From Tritrichomonas musculus (lineage: Eukaryota; Parabasalia; Tritrichomonadida; Tritrichomonadidae): 24,128 nt of DNA. The position numbers were made by a program, and so were the translations under genes. Shown here piece after piece: positions 16,501 through 24,128 of this stretch (positions within the stretch are counted from its first letter, which is position 1; every line of letters begins with the position of its first letter). The notes under the pieces were generated by a model. The model was not told where the DNA came from. It did no database searches and was given only the letters and a program-made list of their open reading frames with translations. The stretch lies in assembly GCA_039105265.1 (NCBI GenBank), contig JAPFFF010000382.1, positions 1 through 24,128 on the forward strand, written 5' to 3'.

Positions 16501-18909
16501 AGAAGCGATAGCCGCAGGTGGAAGGCTAAATTGGTAAATAGTGATTTTCCACCTGCAGCTGTCGCAGCTCAGCCGCAGGTGGAAGATTGGTTTCCTTATT
16601 TATTTACCTCCACCTGCAGCTGAGAAGCGATAGCCGCAGGTGGAAGGCTAAATTGGTAAATAGTGATTTTCCACCTGCAGCTGTCGCAGCTCAGCCGCAG
16701 GTGGAAGATTGGTTTCCTTATTTATTTACCTCCACCTGCAGCTGAGAAGCGATAGCCGCAGGTGGAAGGCTAAATTGGTAAATAGTGATTTTCCACCTGC
16801 AGCTGTCGCAGCTCAGCCGCAGGTGGAAGATTGGTTTCCTTATTTATTTACCTCCACCTGCAGCTGAGAAGCGATAGCCGCAGGTGGAAGGCTAAATTGG
16901 TAAATAGTGATTTTCCACCTGCAGCTGTCGCAGCTCAGCCGCAGGTGGAAGATTGGTTTCCTTATTTATTTACCTCCACCTGCAGCTGAGAAGCGATAGC
17001 CGCAGGTGGAAGGCTAAATTGGTAAATAGTGATTTTCCACCTGCAGCTGTCGCAGCTCAGCCGCAGGTGGAAGATTGGTTTCCTTATTTATTTACCTCCA
17101 CCTGCAGCTGAGAAGCGATAGCCGCAGGTGGAAGGCTAAATTGGTAAATAGTGATTTTCCACCTGCAGCTGTCGCAGCTCAGCCGCAGGTGGAAGATTGG
17201 TTTCCTTATTTATTTACTTCCACCTGCAGCTGAGAAGCGATAGCCGCAGGTGGAAGGCTAAATTGGTAAATAGTGATTTTCCACCTGCAGCTGTCGCAGC
17301 TCAGCCGCAGGTGGAAGATTGGTTTCCTTATTTATTTACCTCCACCTGCAGCTGAGAAGCGATAGCCGCAGGTGGAAGGCTAAATTGGTAAATAGTGATT
17401 TTCCACCTGCAGCTGTCGCAGCTCAGCCGCAGGTGGAAGATTGGTTTCCTTATTTATTTACTTCCACCTGCAGCTGAGAAGCGATAGCCGCAGGTGGAAG
17501 GCTAAATTGGTAAATAGTGATTTTCCACCTGCAGCTGTCGCAGCTCAGCCGCAGGTGGAAGATTGGTTTCCTTATTTATTTACCTCCACCTGCAGCTGAG
17601 AAGCGATAGCCGCAGGTGGAAGGCTAAATTGGTAAATAGTGATTTTCCACCTGCAGCTGTCGCAGCTCAGCCGCAGGTGGAAGATTGGTTTCCTTATTTA
17701 TTTACCTCCACCTGCAGCTGAGAAGCGATAGCCGCAGGTGGAAGGCTAAATTGGTAAATAGTGATTTTCCACCTGCAGCTGTCGCAGCTCAGCCGCAGGT
17801 GGAAGATTGGTTTCCTTATTTATTTACCTCCACCTGCAGCTGAGAAGCGATAGCCGCAGGTGGAAGGCTAAATTGGTAAATAGTGATTTTCCACCTGCAG
17901 CTGTCGCAGCTCAGCCGCAGGTGGAAGATTGGTTTCCTTATTTATTTACCTCCACCTGCAGCTGAGAAGCGATAGCCGCAGGTGGAAGGCTAAATTGGTA
18001 AATAGTGATTTTCCACCTGCAGCTGTCGCAGCTCAGCCGCAGGTGGAAGATTGGTTTCCTTATTTATTTACCTCCACCTGCAGCTGAGAAGCGATAGCCG
18101 CAGGTGGAAGGCTAAATTGGTAAATAGTGATTTTCCACCTGCAGCTGTCGCAGCTCAGCCGCAGGTGGAAGATTGGTTTCCTTATTTATTTACCTCCACC
18201 TGCAGCTGAGAAGCGATAGCCGCAGGTGGAAGGCTAAATTGGTAAATAGTGATTTTCCACCTGCAGCTGTCGCAGCTCAGCCGCAGGTGGAAGATTGGTT
18301 TCCTTATTTATTTACCTCCACCTGCAGCTGAGAAGCGATAGCCGCAGGTGGAAGGCTAAATTGGTAAATAGTGATTTTCCACCTGCAGCTGTCGCAGCTC
18401 AGCCGCAGGTGGAAGATTGGTTTCCTTATTTATTTACTTCCACCTGCAGCTGAGAAGCGATAGCCGCAGGTGGAAGGCTAAATTGGTAAATAGTGATTTT
18501 CCACCTGCAGCTGTCGCAGCTCAGCCGCAGGTGGAAGATTGGTTTCCTTATTTATTTACCTCTGTCGCAGCTCAGCCGCAGGTGGAAGATTGGTTTCCTT
18601 ATTTATTTACTTCCACCTGCAGCTGAGAAGCGATAGCCGCAGGTGGAAGGCTAAATTGGTAAATAGTGATTTTCCACCTGCAGCTGTCGCAGCTCAGCCG
18701 CAGGTGGAAGATTGGTTTCCTTATTTATTTACTTCCACCTGCAGCTGAGAAGCGATAGCCGCAGGTGGAAGGCTAAATTGGTAAATAGTGATTTTCCACC
18801 TGCAGCTGTCGCAGCTCAGCCGCAGGTGGAAGATTGGTTTCCTTATTTATTTACCTCCACCTGCAGCTGAGAAGCGATAGCCGCAGGTGGAAGGCTAAAT
18901 TGGTAAATA
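13515..18909. repeat. Satellite family B: about 43 units of 122 bp
   Basis: The word CAGCTCAGCCGCAGGTGG recurs at exactly 122-base spacing from 13515 through 18517 (41 units without a single indel). A unit cut short to 51 bases (18517-18567) follows, then two full units and a final partial unit that ends at 18909. Each unit is a dimer of two 61-base halves, both of the form GCAGGTGGAA-spacer-TTCCACCTGC, followed by CAGCTGAGAAGCGATAGC or CAGCTGTCGCAGCTCAGC. The spacers differ between halves. Apart from the first unit, the copies are practically identical and vary mainly at one position (TTTACTTCC or TTTACCTCC). It is GC-richer than its surroundings. Short open frames crossing it near its right end are by-products of the period and not genes. 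Confidence 0.96.
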
Positions 18910-20866
18910 GAGAATATCAAATCAAAGATATGAAGTGTTTTTTTTTCATCCACCTTTTCGCTCTCAAAAATTTAAAAAATATTATATTTTAATCATTTTT
19001 GAATAAAAACTCTTTATATATTAGAGATAGGATTTTTTTAATGATAGATTTGATATACTGATATTATTCTGATTTTTTTAAGCCTATGTTCAAAATGAAC
19101 TCTTATTATATATAGGATAAAATATAAATTCTCAATTTTTTTATTCATTGAATATTTCACAGAAATGACAATAGAGGAAAAATAAAAAGAGGCGCTCAAA
19201 CTTTTTGAATACCATACATAGAATTCATATCACCATTGTTCGGACAATTGGTGTCGGTTTCAAATTAAAAAAACTCAAAAGCAAGCACTACAACAGTCGC
19301 ATCTCAAGCAATATTTCAAATTTATCTCAACTACAGTTTACCCTTGTCGCAGCACATATTTCAATATCCATTAAACTCGCCTAAACTCAATCTTTGGAAC
19401 ATCTTGTTCCTACATCATTCATCCAGAACGATTGTTCCTACATCAATCGCTATTTCATTACATCATTACTTATTATCTTATCCATGTCACAACTCAATCT
19501 CACCTAAGTTTCTACCAGATATCTATATCTTAATCACACCAACCTCAGCCACTATTTAATCAGAACAAAAGCTCCCAATTCAATCACCTGTTCATTTCAC
19601 TTGCATCTATCATCTCATTTATATTCATTTATATTTTTCATATCAGTTCCTACTCTCAGTCGTCATAATAAAAAATCAACTAAATTAATATTATTCTGAT
19701 CATATTCATGCGTTTTTGACTAAAAAGCTTTTTTTAATATTATTTTATGTTTTTTAATAGAAATTTGTGAGAATAAATGCTCAATTTATTGAAAAAGTTT
19801 AAATTTAAAAGCTTATTTGGTCTAATAAGTAAAATCATATTTCTGGGGATGATTGCAATGAAATAATTCTATTTTCCTGTGTTTAGTTTTAATTAAATAT
19901 AATATTCTCTCAAATAATAATTAAAATTTTACAAAAAAGCATCATTCTATAAAATTTTTGGAGATTTGAAAAAAATGAAATAATCAAATTAATTAATAAG
20001 CTTGAGAATTAAAAAATGGATACATATTGACAATAATAGCATAAGAATTTTTGAATAATTTTTCTTTTTTTATAATTTGGGAATATTATGCTTATCAAAT
20101 CAAATATTAGTGGAATTACTTAATGTTTTATACAATTATACATGATATTAAGTGATATTTATAATTTATAATAAAGTAAAATTTCCACATTGGAAGATAG
20201 AATTTATAATCAAATAGTTTTTCTAAAAAATGGATTCGAAAGCATTGCAAAAAAATCTTAAGTAGGTATTATAAAGAAATTAATATTTGCTTTTGTCTAA
20301 TTCAAAAATTTTCTTGTGAATTTTAATTCAATAATGTCAATTTCTTTAAATAGACTCCAAACTTATATAACAAATAATATATATGCTAACTAAGAATAAA
20401 ATGATAAAATAAACATTCTAAAATTTAAAGAAGTTTTTTTTTATTATATTTGTGATTTTGCCATCAGAAAAAAAAATTGAGATATTCCAAATCTGACTAG
20501 TTCATTATATAAAGCACCCAATATTAAATATAATGATATGCCAATAAACAAAATTGGAATATTTTCAAAAAAGATATTAGCGATTGAAAATTGGTGATAT
20601 TTAAAAGTATCTGAATTGAATTAATCTGTTATCATTTTGCTATAAAGCATATGCTAACTAAGAAAAAAGTCATTAGCCAAAATCAGTTATATCTATCACA
20701 TATGGAGAAAAATGAAATTCTTTGATTTCGAGTAAATTATAAACGGACAAAAAATATAACCATTTTTACGAAATAATCAAAATTGAATGCTTTTTATATA
20801 AATAAACTAATATCATTCAAAAAATAATTTTTTTTCTTTTTAAAATTTCTGAGAATTTCAATTAAA
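18910..20866. other. Non-coding right arm of the 8-kb element
   Basis: About 1.95 kb with no credible gene. 19240-19690 is a pyrimidine-rich, strikingly G-poor stretch on the plus strand, with an open frame of 71 codons at 19344-19559 that has no recognisable domain. The rest is highly AT-rich. A 16-base word, ATATGCTAACTAAGAA, occurs at 20381-20396 and again at 20649-20664. Confidence 0.6.
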
Positions 20867-20910
20867 AAAATAAAAATGGCGCAAATCTGCAACGTCGATA
20901 TTACTACGGG
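20867..20910 (-). repeat. Right terminal inverted repeat of the 8-kb element
   Basis: Reverse complement of 12844-12887 without mismatch over 44 bases, followed directly by TA (20911-20912) and the resumed host frame. Confidence 0.85.
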
Positions 20911-21552
20911 TACTTTTATAAAAATCGAAAACATCTAAAGAAAGTTAAAGAAATCAAACTTTTGAATGAATATGAAGAGGATAATATAGAACTGAGTGAA
21001 GAAATCATCAAAACATTCATCTCAAGTTGTCAAAACGATATTTTTGAAATTAATAAATCGAATGCGATTGAACTTCAATTTTTATCAATGAAATACGAAG
21101 TTGACGAACTGAAATCGATTACGCACGAATACATTGAAAATAATCACGAATCTCTTCTAATGAAATCATTTTTATTTAAAACACGTCATTTGATAAATAA
21201 TAAAGAAAACGAAAATATAAATTATGATACGAGCAACGAAGAAGAAATCATTTCGAAACATTTATATGAATACATCAACGACAAAGAACTCTGTCTCCTC
21301 CCGGTTGAAACATTTGATCGAATTTTGAAGAAACATTTGAAGAATAATAACAACGAAAAGAAAGACAAGAAAGATGAAAAAGACAAAGAAGACGAAATGA
21401 TGAAAATATTGTTTTCATATCTTGACAAATATGGCGGAGAAGCATCGATTTTATTCTCGAATGTTGATTTATCTCAACATATAAATGTTTCGAAATTTTT
21501 TTTTACTAACCATTTAGAACCTAGAATAAATGCATTTTTAAAGAAAATTTAA
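20911..21552 (+). pseudogene. BTB/BACK-like protein, 3' part, split by the 8-kb element
   Basis: The open frame resumes at the TAC codon 20911-20913 (YFYKNRKHLKKVKEI) and runs 213 codons to a TAA, with no break. It contains the rest of the BTB-like fold (IKTFISSCQNDIFEINKSN, IELQFLSMKYEVDELKSI) and a BACK-like helical part (IISKHLYEYINDKELCLLPV, FDRILKKHLK). A Lys/Asp/Glu-rich linker and a conserved tail (LFSYLDKYGGEASILFSNVD) follow. This is the standard layout of a large trichomonad family, often about 250 residues or longer with further C-terminal domains; the joined protein would be about 254 residues. Such proteins are presumed to be adaptors, for example for ubiquitin ligases, but that is only analogy. 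There is no ATG near the start of this piece, so translation of it is unlikely unless the element supplies one. Confidence 0.78.
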
Positions 21553-21655
21553 TTCTTTTTAGTATCAAAAAATCTAAATTTAATTATTGGGATTGCATCT
21601 TAATTTGAATTGAAATTATTATATGAGCTTATTCAAATTTATAATTTTTAAACAT
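21553..21655. other. Short spacer between split gene and second ankyrin gene
   Basis: 113 bases separate the two genes. AT-rich, without other features apart from the initiator listed next. Confidence 0.5.
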
Positions 21656-21660
21656 TCATT
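21656..21660 (+). promoter_or_regulatory. Initiator (Inr) for the second ankyrin gene
   Basis: TCATT with the A at 21658, eight bases before the ATG at 21666. It fits the trichomonad initiator and supports the chosen start. The promoter is thus kept although the reading frame behind it has stops. Confidence 0.5.
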
Positions 21661-21665
21661 ATAAA

Positions 21666-23231
21666 ATGGAATTAGATTATATCAATTGCATTCAAGAAAT
21701 GATTGAAATTCAAACTGCAATCATATCCTTTGTAGATGATAAAGAATCTTTAAATTCTTTATTAGATAAACTTCATCAATTTCAAATATTTAATGATATT
21801 TACAAATTTCATGATTTTCTTGAGTTATTGAATCGGATATCATCTTCGAGAAATATTGCTAAAGAAAAAGATAAAGTTAATGAAATAATTTTGAGTATCA
21901 AAGCTCAAATTCTCAAAACATTTTCAAAAGATGAAATTTTCCATTCTTTTAAAAATAATACGCCAATTCTTCTTTTTTTGTACGAAAATGGTATCATTGA
22001 TTTTGAGCAAATCTCAGTATATCGGTATTACGAGCTATATCGTTTCCTCATGCCAGAATATATTGAGTATGAAGGATCAAAAAACATTGATAGGTTAATC
22101 AAAGAATTAGCAGACCCATACAAAGACAAATTAGATCAATTTCGGATTGAACGAAAAGAATATCATAGTGATTCAACAATTGCTAAAATAATTCGGTCAG
22201 ATGATGTTGATTCATTTAGTGATTACATTTCGCGCACAAATTTACCATTAGACTTCAAAATACCGGATTCAATATATGAAGTAAGTAGTGATATGCGATA
22301 TATGTGCAACACATTAATTGAGTATGCGGCATCTTTTGGATCAATCAACATTTTTAAATATTTATATTGCCATCTTGACACTTTTCCAAGCAATATTCTT
22401 TTAGCAGCTGTTTTTGGTGGCAATTTTGATATTATTCATCTTCTTGAAAAGAAAGGAATTGTTCCGAATCAGTTTATTTTGTTTCGGACGATTCTTGTTC
22501 ATAGGAATGAATTGTATGATTATTTCTCATCTAATTATAAAATTGATATTGATTTCGATTTGGTTGATGATGCAATTAGATCATCCAATTATTATGTTCT
22601 TAATGAATTGTTGAATAACAACACTGAATACTTAACAAACATAAACTATATCAGTAGTATTTTTTCAAGCTGCTGTTGCTATGATATTCGTACTTTGTTT
22701 AACATTTTATATACAATTCCAGAAATCGATGTGAACATTGAAAAAGAAATTACAAATGATTTTTTATGAAATTTGAAATTTGATTGTTTTAATGGTAACT
22801 CACCGTTGCATTTTTCTGCATGCTGCAATAATGCTTATATTGTTAAAATGCTATTAAAACATCCAAAAATTAATGTAAATAGTGTAGATGCTGTTAATCA
22901 TTTTATTTGTTTTATTGGGTTAAAAATTAATTTATTTTTATTACATTTCATTTGATTTAATTCAACTCCACTTTTTGTTGCTGCTGTTCAAAGTAGTTTT
23001 GATGTTGTAATTGAACTTTTAAAAGATCCAAGAGTTGATATATATTGGGAAAATGGCGTTTTCCTTCTTTTTTGTATTTATGATGTTATGATCTTTATTT
23101 TTTGTAAAATTATAAATTAATATTTTTCTCACTATACACCACTTCAAATCATTGTAGAAAGAGGAAATAAAAGAGTCTATTCGGTTTTAGATTCATTAAA
23201 TGTAAAGTACGAAATACCTAAAAAACATTAA
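21666..23231 (+). pseudogene. DUF3447/ankyrin protein with three in-frame stops
   Basis: A paralogue of the gene at 4069-6405. The first 367 codons give the helical N-terminal region and the DUF3447 segment (TLIEYAASFGSINIFKYLY, AAVFGGNFDIIHLLEKKG). The same frame then runs on, without any shift, through three ankyrin repeats: SPLHFSACCNNAYIVKMLL, TPLFVAAVQSSFDVVIELL and TPLQIIVERGNKRVYSVL, to a final TAA at 23229-23231. It is interrupted by TGA at 22767-22769, TGA at 22953-22955 and TAA at 23118-23120. All three stops lie in linkers between repeats. The last two linkers are T-rich, about 20 codons longer than normal, and look like inserted non-coding sequence. Without read-through or removal of these stretches the product ends after residue 367, which might still be a stable DUF3447 protein. 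I regard it as a decaying gene; no spliceable GT...AG intron was found. Confidence 0.7.
23117..23183 (+). repeat. Left arm of an inverted duplication (ankyrin gene tail)
   Basis: This stretch, including the stop-containing linker and the TPLQIIVERGNKRVYS codons, is repeated in reverse complement at about 23496-23562 with a few mismatches. Shared words are CTATTCG, GGAAATAAAAGAGT and ATACACCACTT. Confidence 0.75.
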
Positions 23232-23342
23232 ATAAATAAAAATCACTTCTTTTTAATAATTTTTTCCCTCTCTGTTTCATCCTAACTAATTTCATTTTTA
23301 TTATTAATTTTTTTTTCAGCTTTTTTTATTGAAAATAATACG

Positions 23343-23504
23343 TTTTTAAAATCAACCATCTTTAAATTTGCACTCAAGCATGTAAAAATAAACTTTGAGA
23401 ATGATGGCTTTAGAAATTTGCTCGAAAAACCGTAAAAGGTTTTTAATTATTTGTTTTTAAAATCAACAATCTTCAAATTTGCATTCAAGCATGTACGAAT
23501 AGAC
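23343..23504. repeat. Pair of about 50-bp direct repeats, 111 bases apart
   Basis: TTTTTAAAATCAACCATCTT... at about 23343-23393 recurs with few changes at about 23454-23504, sharing the word TCAAGCATGTA. They lie between the arms of the inverted duplication. No protein is recognisable. Confidence 0.7.
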
Positions 23505-23562
23505 TCTTTTATTTCCTCCTTCTACAATGTTTTAAGTGGTGTATAATGAGAAATATTTTAAT
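23496..23562 (-). repeat. Right arm of the inverted duplication
   Basis: Reverse complement of 23117-23183 with about nine in ten bases matching. It carries the T-rich linker as well as ankyrin codons, so the copy was made after that linker had formed. Confidence 0.75.
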
Positions 23563-23699
23563 TTAATAATTTTCCAAAAAATAAAAAAAAAAACAAAGTT
23601 TAGTTTGATTTTTTACATTAGAAATTGCACGAAAAACAATAAGATTTAGTATTATTTATAGAATAAAAAGTGATTTATAAAAATAAATTCAAGTTAATT

Positions 23700-23867
23700 T
23701 TACCAATTTACCAAGTTTTTAATTTCATTTTTGTTGGTTAAATCAAAAGGGGTGTTTCCATTTTCATCTTTGGCTTTTATGTCAATACTTTTCTGCGATA
23801 ATAACTCTTTTATCACTTCAATATTTTCATTTTTAACTGCAATATGTAAAGGAGTTTCATTAACATA
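23700..23867 (-). pseudogene. C-terminal ankyrin repeat fragment
   Basis: 56 codons on the minus strand read NETPLHIAVKNENIEVIKEL, then SIDIKAKDENGNTPFDLTNK and NEIKNLVNW, ending in TAA at 23700-23702. This is the final ankyrin repeat plus C-terminal cap of the same family (compare DQLGRKPIELTNNAGIKEL at the end of the gene at 4069-6405). Upstream the frame is closed by a stop at 23868-23870, and nothing recognisable precedes it. It is an isolated gene tail, opposite in direction to the neighbouring ankyrin gene. Confidence 0.75.
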
Positions 23868-23870
23868 TTA

Positions 23871-24128
23871 ATAAAATTCTATTAAATTATGTATTTTATG
23901 AAATTGAGATTTTATTAAATATTTTATATTTAAATTGTATTAAAATTTTTTAATTTTAAATTCCATTTAAACAAATATTATATAATTTTATTAAACAAAT
24001 TATATTGAATTTGATGAATTAATTAAAGAAGAATAAGATTAAGATATGAAAATTTGAATTGCACTTGTGACTCTATTTAAATAAATAATATGAAATTTTA
24101 TCAAAATACAAAAATTGGAATTATATTT
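23871..24128. other. AT-rich end of window
   Basis: Very AT-rich, with repeated ATTTTATTAAA/ATATTATA-like words; no gene or structured repeat seen. Confidence 0.4.

Larger units (their letters stand above)
12844..20910. mobile_element. 8.07-kb satellite-bearing DNA transposon with 44-bp inverted ends
   Basis: Both ends begin CCCGTAGTAATATCGACGTT when read inward, and the identity is perfect for 44 bases (12844-12887 and 20867-20910). TA flanks both ends. The host gene is continuous if the element and one TA are removed, so both boundaries are fixed independently by the inverted repeats and by the interrupted frame. Inside, from the left: a 12-bp hairpin, an oligo-A run, a 5.9-kb satellite, then about 1.95 kb of AT-rich unique sequence. 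I find no transposase or other protein-coding gene, so it must be non-autonomous. The TA duplication suggests a Tc1/mariner-like mechanism, but the terminal sequence resembles none I can name. The perfect end identity and intact host halves suggest a recent insertion. Confidence 0.8.

Noticed and set aside
18417-18748. Two 69-codon open frames in the satellite with repeated peptide
   Set aside because: They arise from the satellite period near the 51-base short unit, have no independent start signal or domain, and exist only because the step there changes the frame.
13032-18909. CRISPR-like array
   Set aside because: The whole 122-base unit is repeated, including the spacers, so there are no unique spacers; the organism is a eukaryote. 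It is a tandem satellite.
19344-19559. 71-codon open frame in the right arm of the element
   Set aside because: Rich in Ser, His, Pro, Ile and Leu as expected from a C/T-rich strand; no domain, relative or initiator seen.
12844-20910. LTR retroelement or other virus-like element
   Set aside because: The ends are inverted and not direct, no polymerase, integrase or capsid-like frame is present, and the target duplication is TA.
12842-20913. 3-bp TAC target duplication for the 8-kb element
   Set aside because: TAC flanks both sides, but using it makes the inverted ends unequal by one base, whereas TA leaves them symmetric.
22860-23140. Spliceosomal introns in the second ankyrin gene
   Set aside because: Both T-rich stretches begin with GT, but neither ends in AG and neither has the trichomonad 3' motif; the nearest AG lies inside the ankyrin repeat.

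Overview
The window looks like nuclear DNA of a parabasalid flagellate, most likely Tritrichomonas or a close relative. It is very AT-rich outside one gene and has no recognisable introns. Its genes belong to families that are hugely expanded in trichomonads: BspA-type leucine-rich repeat proteins, LRR-plus-kinase proteins, DUF3447/ankyrin proteins, BTB/BACK-like proteins and membrane-anchored calpains. Three genes have a trichomonad-type initiator (TCA followed by a pyrimidine and A/T) 8-10 bases before the ATG. The genus is inference; the lineage call rests on family content and these promoters.

Layout. 1-2640: an intact, unusually GC-rich LRR-kinase gene on the minus strand, with an 18-bp palindrome upstream. 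2641-4068: AT-rich spacer holding a 489-bp inverted-repeat element with a 9-bp target duplication (Mutator-like). 4069-6405: an intact 778-residue ankyrin protein. 7035-8961: a decayed calpain gene with an N-terminal multi-pass membrane region (minus). 8962-9720: tRNA-promoter-like boxes and a second inverted-repeat element. 9733-10870: a decayed BTB/BACK-like coiled-coil gene leading into an open frame with two tandem dynein light chain (LC8) domains. 10958-11899: a BspA-like LRR protein. 12124-12220: a 97-bp mariner-type mini-element abutting a kinase-gene remnant on the minus strand. 12722-21552: one BTB/BACK-like gene split in two by an 8.07-kb insertion. 21666-23870: a second DUF3447/ankyrin gene with three in-frame stops, then rearranged ankyrin debris in inverted orientation.

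The main discovery is the insertion at 12844-20910. It has perfect 44-bp terminal inverted repeats and sits at a TA target duplication. Removing it together with one TA restores a continuous reading frame across the host gene. It carries no recognisable transposase; its bulk is a 5.9-kb satellite of about four 123-bp units followed by about 43 nearly identical 122-bp units, each made of two palindromic 61-bp halves. It therefore appears to be a non-autonomous DNA transposon that carries a satellite array. Because both halves of the host gene are still open, the insertion seems recent.

The region reads as a dynamic, gene-family-rich and transposon-rich part of the genome: two or three intact genes, one gene split by a mobile element, three decaying genes, and at least four separate inverted-repeat elements from apparently different families.
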